Assembly: GCA_037045535.1 (NCBI GenBank)
Contig: JBAOHI010000082.1
Coordinates: 553,224 to 617,223, forward strand
Reading direction: 5' to 3'
DNA: 64,000 nucleotides
DNA from: Competibacter_A sp037045535
GTDB lineage: Bacteria; Pseudomonadota; Gammaproteobacteria; Competibacterales; Competibacteraceae
Of the stretch, positions 16,888-26,704 are shown one piece after another. The translations under genes and the position numbers were made by a program. Every line of letters begins with the position of its first letter. Position 1 is the first letter of the stretch. Below the pieces are notes generated by a model. That model was not told the DNA's origin. It was given only the letters and a program-made list of their open reading frames with translations, and made no database searches.

Positions 16888-18936
16888 ATGGCGATCAGCA
16901 GTCAGCACAGCCCCGAGCCGAACACGGAGGTACCGTTGGTTGGAGCCGGGGTAGCATCTCCGTTGCGCTTCCTGTGGTTGATCGGCCTGTTTTTTGTCGG
17001 TTTCGTGCTCATCGTTGGCCTGAATAAGTTATTTTCCGATCTGATCGACGAGTTGAGAGAACAGAGTGCTAACGAACAGGCGCGCTTGTTCATCGGCGAG
17101 GAAATCGTGCGTAACATTCAGGATATCGAAATGGATATCCTGCGGATGACGATAACGGCTGGCCCTTTGCCCCAGGATCGAATCGAAAGCGAGCTTTTGA
17201 AGAAGGTCGCCAAGCTGGAGCACGACCTGGTGGTGTTAAGGGATGGTGGAACGGTCCAACAAGTGATTTACCTCAATATAGAGGGTGTGGAGCAGACTGT
17301 CCGCGAGGTCGCCTTCAAGCCGGATGTGCGGGCAAAGGGGTACGTGATGGAGCTCATCGAATTGGAGCCCCATCTCGATCAAGTCAAGGTCAAGGCCCGC
17401 GAATTGAAGGACTTGCTGAAACGGCGCGACGAGTATCTGGAACGGCGTGACGGCGAAAACTTGATGACGATGTCCAGGGATATTCTGGCTTTCTGCAAGC
17501 GTCTCCCCTCCTTTTTTTTCAGATTCAACGAAAATGCCAACCGGCTGTTGTTCGAAAGCCAGCAACAGTTAGGTCATTTAGAGGGGCAGTTGGCAGCGCA
17601 GCGCGAACGCTATAAAACCACCGAGGCGACCCTGATCGTACTGGTGATTTTGTCGGTCACAATGATCGGTGTTCTATCCGCTCGCCAGATCCGGCGGTCG
17701 AACGAAGACTTGGTCCGCGCCTGGAGCGACATGCGGCTCGCCCGGGACGATGCAGAGCGGGCGAGCCGCGCTAAGTCGGATTTTGTTTCACGAATGAGTC
17801 ATGAATTACGGACGCCCCTGAACGCAATTCTCGGTTTCTCTCAATTGTTGGTCCGGGAGACGTTGACACCGGTGCAACGGAATTATTCCCAGCAGATTCA
17901 TGCGGCTGGCCAGCATTTGCTCGATTTGATCGGCGAAGTGTTGGATCTAGCAAAGATTGAAGCGGGTCGCCTGGTGCTCGAACATATCGTGTTCGATCCC
18001 CGGCAGACGGTGGACCAAGTGGCTGCTGTGACGATGAAGCGCGCCCAGCTCAGGGGGTTGGCTGTCAAGATCAATTTGTCGTCCGAACTACCGGGTCAAG
18101 TCAAAGGCGATCCAACCCGGTTGCGGCAAGTACTTATCAACTTGCTGGATAATGCGGTGAAATTCACCGAGCGGGGCGAAGTCGGACTCCAGGTTTCGCT
18201 GGAGAGCGAGGATGGCAAGTGGCTGTTTCGAGTTTGGGATACCGGGATCGGTATGGATGAGCAAACGGTTAAAAAACTGTTCCGGCCGTTTACTCAGGCG
18301 GACGAATCCACAACGCGTAAGTACGGCGGTACTGGCTTGGGATTGACGATTTGCAAGGATTTAGTCGAGGCGATGGGCGGAAAACTGCGAGTCCAAAGCT
18401 GTTCTGACCAGGGTAGCTGCTTTTGGTTTGCCTTGCCGCTGGAACGAGCCGACGATGTGGCCGAACCCTCGACAACGGCTGAAATATCCTCAATGGAAGA
18501 GGAGACCATGGTTGGCCTCGCCAAGAGCCTATCGACCCTAGGTTTGAATCAAGAGCGCGTGCTGTTGGTGGAAGACAATCCGGTCAATCAACTGGTCGCT
18601 TCCAGCATGTTGGACGTGCTCGGCGTCACCTGTGAGACTGCCAGCGACGGGCGGGAAGCGCTGGAGAAGCTGGAACGAGGCCATTATGCACTCGTGCTAA
18701 TGGACGTGGAGATGCCTCAGATGGACGGTCATGCCGCCACCCGGGAAATACGACGACGGGAACGACAGTCGGGAAGTCCGCGCGTTCCAGTCATTGCGAT
18801 GACCGCCAACGCAATGGCCGAGGATCGTATGCGTTGTATCACCAGTGGGATGGATGATTATCTCGCCAAACCCTACGAACTGAACGCGCTCGCCACCATC
18901 ATTCACCGCTGGTTGCCCGGAGCCGCTGGTACTTAA
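16888..18936 (+). CDS. Hybrid sensor histidine kinase with receiver domain
   Basis: Membrane helix 1 (FLWLIGLFFVGFVLIVGL), a periplasmic four-helix-type sensor of about 190 residues, and membrane helix 2 (TLIVLVILSVTMIGVLSA). Then HisKA with SHELRTPLNAILGFSQ, HATPase with NLLDNAVKFTE, DTGIGM and GGTGLGL, and a C-terminal receiver (LLVEDNPVNQ, phospho-Asp in VLMDVEMPQMDG, Lys in YLAKPYEL). No separate response regulator is adjacent. The architecture resembles TorS/BarA-type kinases that read a periplasmic binding protein, which is encoded just upstream. Confidence 0.9.
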   Translation: MAISSQHSPEPNTEVPLVGAGVASPLRFLWLIGLFFVGFVLIVGLNKLFSDLIDELREQSANEQARLFIGEEIVRNIQDIEMDILRMTITAGPLPQDRIESELLKKVAKLEHDLVVLRDGGTVQQVIYLNIEGVEQTVREVAFKPDVRAKGYVMELIELEPHLDQVKVKARELKDLLKRRDEYLERRDGENLMTMSRDILAFCKRLPSFFFRFNENANRLLFESQQQLGHLEGQLAAQRERYKTTEATLIVLVILSVTMIGVLSARQIRRSNEDLVRAWSDMRLARDDAERASRAKSDFVSRMSHELRTPLNAILGFSQLLVRETLTPVQRNYSQQIHAAGQHLLDLIGEVLDLAKIEAGRLVLEHIVFDPRQTVDQVAAVTMKRAQLRGLAVKINLSSELPGQVKGDPTRLRQVLINLLDNAVKFTERGEVGLQVSLESEDGKWLFRVWDTGIGMDEQTVKKLFRPFTQADESTTRKYGGTGLGLTICKDLVEAMGGKLRVQSCSDQGSCFWFALPLERADDVAEPSTTAEISSMEEETMVGLAKSLSTLGLNQERVLLVEDNPVNQLVASSMLDVLGVTCETASDGREALEKLERGHYALVLMDVEMPQMDGHAATREIRRRERQSGSPRVPVIAMTANAMAEDRMRCITSGMDDYLAKPYELNALATIIHRWLPGAAGT

Positions 18937-19052
18937 TTGGGGCCGGGTGGTGGGAAAGGAGATCGACCACGCGGGTGAGTTTTCGTTAAGCGACCGTTCA
19001 TCGCGCGTCGCCAAATCTCTCTCAATTTATCGAAAATCGTTTGTGCTTTCGC

Positions 19053-20448
19053 ATGAAAACCCTATTGCGCGAATTTTTTCATCCGGCCGGACCCGCAGCC
19101 GGTAGAGCTCGGCTTTGGGCGCTCGCTTTGGCGATGTTATGGGTTGCCGCGCCGGCTTGGGCAGAACCCCGTACCGCCCTGGTGATCGGGAATGGCGCCT
19201 ATCGGGAAGCGCCTCTGAAAAACCCTGCCAACGACGCGCGAGACATAGCCGCGAAATTGCGGGAACTTGGTTTTCAGGTCATCGAGCGCCTTGACGTGGA
19301 TCGGCCGGTCATGCGTCAGGCATTGCGGGAGTTCGAACAGCGCTTGCGTGAGCAACGCGGTGTTGGACTGTTCTATTACGCTGGTCATGGGGTTCAGCTC
19401 AAAGGGCAAAACTACCTGATTCCGGTCGGGGTCGATATCCGCCAGGAGTTCGAAGTGCCGGACGAGGCAGTAGATGCGGAAGCGGTGCTGCGGGCGATGG
19501 AATCGGCAGGCAACGAACTCAATATCGTGATTTTGGATGCCTGCCGCAATAATCCCTTCACGCGCGGTTTTGGACCCTCGGGGCGGGGTCTGGCCCGCAT
19601 GGATGGGCCGGCCGGAACGTTTATCGCTTATGCCACGGCACCCGGCGCAATATCGCAAGACGGTCAAGCCGGCCGCAACAGCCCCTACACGCGTTCTCTG
19701 TTGGCTGCCATGAGCGTCCCCGGCCTCAGTCTGGAACAGGTTTTTAAGCAGGTTTTGGTGACGGTCGAGCGGGAGACGGGCGGTGCCCAGATTCCCTGGG
19801 TGGCTTCCTCGCTGCGGGGCGAGTTTTATTTCAGCACGGCTGTGCCGGGTCCATCCTCGCCGTCGGCAAGTTCTTGGCCGAACGCAGCGCCGGGCCCCCA
19901 AACGCCGGCGCCACCGGTGCCGATTGACGGACAGGCCGGTGAGAAACGGCCCCCCGCCGCCAGTTCGGCACCTCTCGACGGGGCAGCCGCCGAGGGCCGC
20001 TGTCGAGCCCGTACTGATCGACGTGCCAAACGCCGGATTCGCCATCGGCCGCTCTCCGGTCAGCCTCGAAGACTATCGCCGGTTTGTGGAGGCCACCGGT
20101 CGCGCGCTACCCGCGTCGCCGGATCCAAAAAAGAACGAACCGGTCCGGGTCACTTGGCAGGAGGCGATGGATTACGTTGTGTGGTTATCGGCACAAACCG
20201 GTCGCTCCTACCGGTTACCGACCGAGGAGGAGTGGGAGCGTGCCTTCCAGGTGGATGCGGGCCTACGAGATACCACCGGCTCCGAGCAGGAATGGACCTG
20301 CTCGGAATACCGGCAGGCCTATGAGGGGCAGGAACTACGCTGTGCAACTCGACCACCGGCAGCAGTGGCGATTCGAGGCGGTTCCTGGCGGGCGGGGGCG
20401 GACCCACTCAGCGATGATCTGGGTTTTCGGTTGGTGCGAAAACCGTAA
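19053..20448 (+). CDS. Caspase-like peptidase fused to an FGE-sulfatase (formylglycine-enzyme-like) domain; one frameshift
   Basis: A signal peptide (ALAMLWVAAPAWA) is followed by a C14 caspase-like domain: EPRTALVIGNGAYREAPLKN, catalytic His in FYYAGHGVQ, catalytic Cys in ILDACRNNPF. After a Pro-rich linker the frame breaks at a run of six C (19950-19955). Removing one C continues as VEPVLIDVPNAGFAIGRSPV and PTEEEWERAFQ up to IRGGSWRAGAD and GFRLVRKP, a short FGE-sulfatase/SUMF1-like domain. Caspase-FGE fusions are known in bacteria, and the homopolymer makes a sequencing error likely. Without repair the first part ends at about 20324. ATG 19053 is used because it begins the signal peptide. 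Confidence 0.8.
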
Positions 20449-20477
20449 GCAAGCCGCCCTCGGCCGGAGATCCGGGC

Positions 20478-21092
20478 TCAGTTTGGGGTGACCGTTGACA
20501 GCCCTTTAGGTTGACTGGCGAAGTAGGCAGCCAAATCAGCGATATCCTGGGCCGATAAGGGGGTGGCCATACCCTTCATGACAGCGTTTTGGCGAGCGCC
20601 GGATTGGTAGTCGTGTAGAGCCTTGAGTAAATAGTCCTCGTACTGGCCAGCCAGACGGGGGTAGAGCGGGATGTTGCCGTTGCCGTCGGGGCCATGGCAA
20701 GCCGCGCAGGTAGCACTTTTCGTTTTGCCGGCCGCGGTATTGCCTCGAACGGGGTTGGGCTCGGGGGCAGGTTTGACGCTGGCCACATAGGCCGCGATGT
20801 CCTGCATATCCTGCTCATTGAGCGGTGAAGCGTTGGCGTGCATGGTCGGGTGCTTGCGCTCGCCGGCCTGGTAAGCCTTCAGCGCCGTCATGACGTAATC
20901 GGAATGCTGGCCGCCCAATCGAGGTACATGATAGGTAGGATAGGCATTTGTGTAACCCGGGATGGCATGACAGCCGGTGCAGGTCTCAAATTTGGCTTTG
21001 CCGGCGGCCGGATCGCCGGCCGCTTGGACGGTCCCGGCCAAGGCACCGCAAACGGCCAGAATTACGAACCGCCATTGTACGAATCGAAACAT
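20478..21092 (-). CDS. Diheme cytochrome c4
   Basis: A signal peptide (FVILAVCGALAGTVQA) is followed by two tandem cytochrome c domains with CTGCH and CAACH heme sites, each with a downstream Met (HPTMHANASPL; NAVMKGMATPL) as probable sixth ligand. About 204 residues is the usual c4 length. Periplasmic electron carrier to terminal oxidases or denitrification enzymes. The frame opens upstream, but ATG 21092 begins the signal peptide and has a GAGG box. Confidence 0.9.
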   Translation of the reverse strand: MFRFVQWRFVILAVCGALAGTVQAAGDPAAGKAKFETCTGCHAIPGYTNAYPTYHVPRLGGQHSDYVMTALKAYQAGERKHPTMHANASPLNEQDMQDIAAYVASVKPAPEPNPVRGNTAAGKTKSATCAACHGPDGNGNIPLYPRLAGQYEDYLLKALHDYQSGARQNAVMKGMATPLSAQDIADLAAYFASQPKGLSTVTPN

Positions 21093-21163
21093 GGAAGCCT
21101 CGCTGATGAAAGAGAGTGTATCGCCAAGATACGTTATGGGTTTTATTAAGTATCTCACCCTAA

Positions 21164-21221
21164 AGATTAAGCTATCGTCGCCTTTTTACAAGAGATTAAG
21201 CTATCGTCGCCTTTTTACAAG
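21164..21221. repeat. Perfect 29-bp tandem duplication between cytochrome c4 and ilvD
   Basis: Two identical 29-bp units (21164-21192 and 21193-21221), each containing GCTATCGTCGCC followed by a T-run, lie in the intergenic region between the divergent cytochrome and ilvD genes. The region also holds their promoters, so the repeat could duplicate an operator, or be a replication-slippage or assembly product. Confidence 0.85.
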
Positions 21222-21337
21222 CCGAGGTGCATCGAGTCCCTTGATCGTCACCAATTGACATAGAATTTTGCGCGACCCCGACGGTCTCTCTTAATTTTTG
21301 TTCCGATCCCTAATCTCCTGCTATTTCGGAGTCTGAC

Positions 21338-23176
21338 ATGCCCGACTATCGTTCCCGCACCACCACCCACGGCCGCAACATGGCGGGAGCCCGCGCGCTC
21401 TGGCGGGCCACCGGTGTGAAGGACAGCGACTTTGGCAAGCCGATCATCGCCGTTGCCAATTCCTTCACCCAGTTCGTGCCCGGCCACGTTCACCTCAAGG
21501 ATCTGGGCCAGCTGGTGGCGGGCGAGATCGAAAAAGCCGGCGGTATCGCCAAGGAGTTCAACACCATCGCTGTGGATGACGGTATCGCCATGGGCCACGG
21601 TGGGATGTTGTATTCCCTGCCCTCGCGCGAGCTGATCGCCGATTCAGTCGAATACATGGTCAACGCCCACTGCGCGGACGCGTTGGTGTGCATCTCTAAC
21701 TGCGACAAAATTACTCCCGGCATGTTGATGGCCGCGATGCGCCTCAATATCCCTGCCATCTTTGTCTCTGGCGGACCGATGGAGGCTGGCAAGACCCGGT
21801 TGGGGGCGTACAAACTGGATCTGGTGGATGCCATGGTCGCTGCCGCCGATGACCGGATCGACGACGCTACGGTCGCTGAGTACGAGCGTTCGGCCTGCCC
21901 GACCTGTGGCTCCTGTTCGGGCATGTTCACCGCTAACTCGATGAATTGTCTGACCGAAGCCTTGGGCTTGAGCCTGCCGGGCAATGGTTCATTGCTGGCC
22001 ACCCACGCCGACCGCCGGGAGCTGTTTCTGGAAGCCGGGCGGCGCATCGTCGAGCTGACCCGGCGTTATTACGAGCGGGGCGATGCATCGGTATCGCCAC
22101 GCGGCATCGCCACTTTCGATGCCTTTGAGAATGCCATGAGTCTCGATATCGCCATGGGGGGGTCCACCAATACCGTGCTGCATCTGCTGGCAGCGGCACG
22201 GGAAGGAGGCGTGGCGTTCACCATGGCCGACATCGACCGGCTATCGCGTCGAGTGCCCAATTTATGCAAGGTAGCGCCTGCCACCCAGTCCTATCATATG
22301 GAAGACGTACACCGGGCCGGTGGGGTCATCGCGATCCTCGGCGAGCTGGATCGCGCCGGTTTGTTGCATGGTGGGGTCCACACTGTGCATAGCGAGACCC
22401 TGGTCGAGGCGCTCGACCGCTGGGATATTGCGCGCCCGAGCGCATGGGATGAAGCTCGCTTGCGCTATTCCGCGGGTCCGGCCGGTATTCCTACCCAACA
22501 GGCGTTCAGCCAGGACACGCGTTGGCCTAGCCTCGACCTGGATCGGGTCGGCGGCTGCATTCGCGACCGGGCGCACGCCTATTCCCAGGACGGCGGTTTG
22601 GCAGTGCTATATGGCAACTTGGCCGAGGAGGGGTGTATCGTCAAGACCGCTGGCGTGGATGAAGGTATCCTGGTGTTCGAGGGACCGGCACGAATCATGG
22701 AAAGTCAGGAGGATGCGGTCAATGCGATCTTGACCAGTCGCATCCAGCCCGGCGATGTGGTCTTGATCCGCTACGAGGGTCCAAAGGGTGGACCGGGTAT
22801 GCAGGAAATGCTGTATCCAACTAGCTACTTGAAGTCGAAAGGGTTGGGTAAGGTCTGTGCCCTGGTCACGGATGGCCGGTTTTCCGGCGGCACTTCAGGG
22901 CTGTCCATTGGTCACGTTTCGCCGGAAGCCGCCGATGGCGGTGCCATTGCCTTGGTGGAGGAGGGTGACCGGATCCGAATCGATATTCCTCAGCGACGCA
23001 TCCAGTTAGAAGTGACCGACGCCGAGTTGCAGCGACGGCGGGAAGCTCGTAGCGGTCAAGCCTGGCAGCCGGCCAACCGGCAGCGGCCGGTGTCGGCGGC
23101 GTTGCGCGCCTACGCTGCCATGACTACCAGCGCCGCTCAGGGCGCGGTGCGAGACGTCGCGCAAGTGGAACGTTAG
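21338..23176 (+). CDS. ilvD: Dihydroxy-acid dehydratase
   Basis: Dehydrates 2,3-dihydroxy-isovalerate and its isoleucine homologue in branched-chain amino acid synthesis. At 612 residues it is the usual length. The N-terminus MPDYRSRTTTHGRNMAGAR, the first cluster region CISNCDKITPGM, and CPTCGSCSGMFTANS carrying further Fe-S cysteines are all visible, as is the late GRFSGGTSGLSIGHVSPEA segment. A GGAG box precedes the ATG. It stands alone, with no other ilv genes near. Confidence 0.97.
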   Translation: MPDYRSRTTTHGRNMAGARALWRATGVKDSDFGKPIIAVANSFTQFVPGHVHLKDLGQLVAGEIEKAGGIAKEFNTIAVDDGIAMGHGGMLYSLPSRELIADSVEYMVNAHCADALVCISNCDKITPGMLMAAMRLNIPAIFVSGGPMEAGKTRLGAYKLDLVDAMVAAADDRIDDATVAEYERSACPTCGSCSGMFTANSMNCLTEALGLSLPGNGSLLATHADRRELFLEAGRRIVELTRRYYERGDASVSPRGIATFDAFENAMSLDIAMGGSTNTVLHLLAAAREGGVAFTMADIDRLSRRVPNLCKVAPATQSYHMEDVHRAGGVIAILGELDRAGLLHGGVHTVHSETLVEALDRWDIARPSAWDEARLRYSAGPAGIPTQQAFSQDTRWPSLDLDRVGGCIRDRAHAYSQDGGLAVLYGNLAEEGCIVKTAGVDEGILVFEGPARIMESQEDAVNAILTSRIQPGDVVLIRYEGPKGGPGMQEMLYPTSYLKSKGLGKVCALVTDGRFSGGTSGLSIGHVSPEAADGGAIALVEEGDRIRIDIPQRRIQLEVTDAELQRRREARSGQAWQPANRQRPVSAALRAYAAMTTSAAQGAVRDVAQVER

Positions 23177-23322
23177 GTTGTAGCTTAAAATTGCAGTTTG
23201 TCGTGTCAGCTCTCGGCCGGGTACCGCGTCGCAGCGGTCCGGTCTGGAAATCGTGTCGCGCAAGAGCACGGAATGACGCTTATGAATCAGAGTGTGCAGT
23301 GCATTTACTCAGGAGATTAGCC

Positions 23323-25746
23323 ATGAGTCAAGCCGAGGGTCAGGATAATCAACACCCCAAGCTGGTCAATCACTTAAAGCTGGTTGATGATTTATGGCAG
23401 AAATTGTTTTACGTCAAATGGAACGCAAAATCCTTCGCCATGCTGGCGCGGCTGGCGCAGGACATGGTCCAGTTCGCGCAAAGCCGCCCGCATGATAAGA
23501 ACGATCAGCTTCTCCGCCTCGTTACGCAATTAGAGCACCATATTAAGAGTTGCTTAGCTGGCGGCGGCGTGCCGCAGGAATCGGATCGGCAACGGCTGAG
23601 GGCGTTTATCGATGCCTTGCGCGAGGTGTTGACGACCGGCAAGGGGACGAATCCATCGGAGGATTCCTCTCGGACTCGTCCCCGCCTGACTTCATCGCCC
23701 GAAGTATTGTTGATCACCCCCGATGAGAAACCGCCGTTAGCGACCAAACTGGAGAGTGCCGGATATCGGGTTCGGGCTATTGCCAGCTTGGCCGACGTTG
23801 AACGGCGTTTGCATGAACGGATGCCTGCTGCGATCCTCCTTGACGTCGATTTCCCCGAAGGTTCTGAAAAAACCTTGGCTCTCATCTCCGGTCTGCGCGC
23901 TCAAATCAACCTCCGCGCCCCTCTCTTGGTTTGTTCCGAACGCAACGATATGACCGCCCGCCTGGAAGCAGTGAGAGTCGGTGGCGCTGCGTATTTCGAT
24001 AAGCCAATCGATCATGATGTAATACTGGAGGCGCTAGCGGAGTTGTTGCTGCCCCAGACCGCCGAGAACTATTACCGTGTACTGATTGTCAACGATCGAC
24101 CGACCGAAGCGTGGGAAATGGCGGGGGCCTTGGAGGAACAAGGCATGACGCCGCTGGTCGTGATGCAGCCGTTACAGATATTACAGGACATTCATCGCTT
24201 CCGGCCCGATTTGCTGGTCATCGATCTTGATATCAAGGAAATCCGCGGCGCGGAGCTGGCCCAAGTGATCGCTCAACACCGGGATTGCGGCTTCTTGCCG
24301 ATGATCCTGCTCTGTTTGCAGGCCGATACGGCGCATTACCTGACCAGTCTGGACGTAGCCGGCGCCACACTGATGATCAAGCCGGTGCCGACCAGCTATC
24401 TATGTTGGGAGGTCAGGCAGAGATTGCGCCGGTCACGCACGATTCGGATCAGGTTGAATGCCTTGGCCGATAGCGATGGAATCAGTGGTTTCTACAATCG
24501 AGGGCGATTTCTCCTGTTGCTGGAGCAGGCGTTCGAAACGCTCGGATTGCGCAGCCAGTCGCTGGCGGTCCTGTTTGTCATGGTGGATAACCTACGCTCC
24601 ATCCGCGATACCGCCGGCATGGCGGTGGCCGATGAGGTGATCGGGCAGGCGGCTGACCGATTGCGCCAGATACTGGGTCCGAATCAACAGGCTTCGCGAT
24701 TTAGCGACGCCGTTTTCGCGATCATGATTCCGGATTTGATTGGAGACCCGCTCATCGATCTGGCCCGCCGTATTTGCAATGCGCTGGAAGCCGGCTATTA
24801 CAAGATGGGCGAGCAAGCGTTGCTGTTGCGGACCAATATCGGTATTGCAGTGGCTACCGACCGCAGCCAGGATTATCTGATGTTGATTCAACGGGCTGAT
24901 TCGGCTTGTGGCATGGCGCGGGAAGCGAAGGGCGAGCGCATTTACACGCGTCAAAGCACGCTGACCATGAAACGGGAGGAGGAGGTTTCCTCGCGGACAC
25001 GGATGTTGGAACAAGTGCAAGAAATTTTTGATAATGAGCGACTGTGGTTGGTGTTCCAACCTATCGTCAGCATGCGTGGCGACGCAGTCGAACGGTACGA
25101 GGTGTTGCTTCGCTTACGTGATAGCCAAGGACAGGAAGTCGTGCCGGGCAGTGTGTTCGGCGTGGTCCACAACCATCATCTCGGTCTGAAGCTGGATCGT
25201 TGGGTCATCGAACATGCCATCGAGATGCTGCGGCAGCGGCAGTCGCCGACCTCGCTCTTCATCAAGGTCTTGCCGATAACCTTGCAGGATCGGACGCTCG
25301 GTGGCTGGCTGCGAGAACGGTTGGAGCAAGCTGGGGTGGAAGCCGAACGCATCGTGTTCGAGGTGGCGGAGGCAACGGCCGAACACAATCTGCGCGATAT
25401 GTTCGGCTTTCTCGGTAGTATCAAGCTCCTCGGCTGCGGTTTCTGTCTCGGCCGTTTCGGTCGCGGTACCGATTCCTTGGGATTACTCAAGAATCTGGGT
25501 GCCGATTACGTCAAGTTGGATATGTACTTCGTTAATGGCTTGGCGAAGAACAGCGACAAGCAAGCCCAGCTCAAGGAGCTAGTCCAGAATCTGGAGGTAT
25601 TGGGCGCGGCCACCATCGTCGGTGGCGTGGAAGATGTCAAAACCATGCCGATCTTATGGTCGCTGGGGGTCGATTTGCTCCAGGGATTCTTCCTGCAACA
25701 GCCTTACCGAGAGATGAGTTATGATTTTAGCGGTGCGATTTTCTGA
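23323..25746 (+). CDS. FimX-like protein: receiver-like, degenerate GGDEF and degenerate EAL domains
   Basis: Residues 110-240 resemble a response-regulator fold (EVLLITPDEKPPLATKL, AAILLDVDFPEGSEK), and a second receiver-like part follows (VLIVNDRPTEAWEMAGAL, LLVIDLDIKEIRG). The GGDEF domain has RFSDAVFAIM in place of the GGDEF loop, and the EAL domain has YEVLLRLRDSQG in place of EALLR. P. aeruginosa FimX has the same kind of losses (an EVL motif) and is a c-di-GMP receptor for type IV pilus twitching. This protein is therefore more likely a c-di-GMP binder than an enzyme. ATG 23323 has AGGAGA at ideal spacing. Confidence 0.8.
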   Translation: MSQAEGQDNQHPKLVNHLKLVDDLWQKLFYVKWNAKSFAMLARLAQDMVQFAQSRPHDKNDQLLRLVTQLEHHIKSCLAGGGVPQESDRQRLRAFIDALREVLTTGKGTNPSEDSSRTRPRLTSSPEVLLITPDEKPPLATKLESAGYRVRAIASLADVERRLHERMPAAILLDVDFPEGSEKTLALISGLRAQINLRAPLLVCSERNDMTARLEAVRVGGAAYFDKPIDHDVILEALAELLLPQTAENYYRVLIVNDRPTEAWEMAGALEEQGMTPLVVMQPLQILQDIHRFRPDLLVIDLDIKEIRGAELAQVIAQHRDCGFLPMILLCLQADTAHYLTSLDVAGATLMIKPVPTSYLCWEVRQRLRRSRTIRIRLNALADSDGISGFYNRGRFLLLLEQAFETLGLRSQSLAVLFVMVDNLRSIRDTAGMAVADEVIGQAADRLRQILGPNQQASRFSDAVFAIMIPDLIGDPLIDLARRICNALEAGYYKMGEQALLLRTNIGIAVATDRSQDYLMLIQRADSACGMAREAKGERIYTRQSTLTMKREEEVSSRTRMLEQVQEIFDNERLWLVFQPIVSMRGDAVERYEVLLRLRDSQGQEVVPGSVFGVVHNHHLGLKLDRWVIEHAIEMLRQRQSPTSLFIKVLPITLQDRTLGGWLRERLEQAGVEAERIVFEVAEATAEHNLRDMFGFLGSIKLLGCGFCLGRFGRGTDSLGLLKNLGADYVKLDMYFVNGLAKNSDKQAQLKELVQNLEVLGAATIVGGVEDVKTMPILWSLGVDLLQGFFLQQPYREMSYDFSGAIF

Positions 25747-25770
25747 AAAAGTGGTCGCCCGCTCGCTCAT

Positions 25771-26649
25771 CTATGCCGAACGTAATAGGGCCGCGTAGCC
25801 TTCCCGATAGCTGGGGTAGCGGAATTGAAAGCCACTGGCCCGCAATCGGGCATTGCAGCAACGCTTGCTGGCGCGGAAGCGCGCCACCGCGTCGCGACTC
25901 GCGGCGGCGCCGGGTTTGAGCGGGGATCGCGAGGCTAGCGGCGGTTCCGATACGCCGAGCTGAGCGGCCAGCCAACATAACACCGCATCCAGCGGTGCCG
26001 GCTCGTCGTCCACGGCCACGTACAACCGCTCCGGATCCGGCAGTTCGATTAGATGTGCCAGTACCCGCGCGCAATCGTCGCGATGGATACGGTTGGTGTA
26101 GATCGGAGCGCCGATCGGGCGGGTGGCGGTGCCCTCGCGAACGCTGTCGATCAACCGGGTGCGGCCCGGCCCGTAAATCCCACCAAAGCGGATTGCAACC
26201 GCTGGCCAGGGGCTATTCCACAGCAGTCGCTCACCGGCGCGGATGCAACGACCGTTGAAGCCGTCAGCCTCGGCGGGTGAATCCTCGTCCACCTGCTCGC
26301 CTTGATGTTGGGCGTAAACCGAGGTACTGGAAGCGAACAGCAATCGTCGTGGCTGTTGGCCGCTTTCCCGCAGGGCATTCAGCAGGTTACGGACCCCGCT
26401 GACGTAAGCAGCTTCATACTGGGGTTCGCTGAAACCAGCAGCAGCGGCGCAGTAGACGATGAAATCCAAAGCCGCCGGCAGTTGGGTTAGGGTGGCGGGG
26501 TCGGCGAGATCGGCAGCCAGCGGTTGGATAGCCGACGGTAGATCGGTAGGCCGGCGTTTTAACCCCCAAACTTCGTGCCCAGCCTCGTGCAGGTTCATGC
26601 CCAGCGCGGTGCCGACATCGCCACAACCGGCGATTAAGATGCGTGCCAT
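25771..26649 (-). CDS. NAD(P)-dependent epimerase/dehydratase-like SDR protein (YeeZ-like)
   Basis: A Rossmann N-terminus (MARILIAGCGDVGTALGMNL) and an extended-SDR pattern: VYCAAAAGFSEPQYEAAYV, SSTSVYAQHQGEQVDEDS, and AIRFGGIYGPGR. The active-site Tyr is in SVYAQ. The length of 292 residues fits the YeeZ/SDR_a5-like group; the substrate is unknown. TTG two codons upstream is in frame, but ATG 26649 follows a GAGGG box at better spacing. It is divergent from mutY with 55 bp between starts. Confidence 0.8.
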   Translation of the reverse strand: MARILIAGCGDVGTALGMNLHEAGHEVWGLKRRPTDLPSAIQPLAADLADPATLTQLPAALDFIVYCAAAAGFSEPQYEAAYVSGVRNLLNALRESGQQPRRLLFASSTSVYAQHQGEQVDEDSPAEADGFNGRCIRAGERLLWNSPWPAVAIRFGGIYGPGRTRLIDSVREGTATRPIGAPIYTNRIHRDDCARVLAHLIELPDPERLYVAVDDEPAPLDAVLCWLAAQLGVSEPPLASRSPLKPGAAASRDAVARFRASKRCCNARLRASGFQFRYPSYREGYAALLRSA

Positions 26650-26704
26650 GATCAAATACCCTCATCAAGCAGAGTTGTTCCGCTGGAACGACCGAAGGGG
26701 AGCT

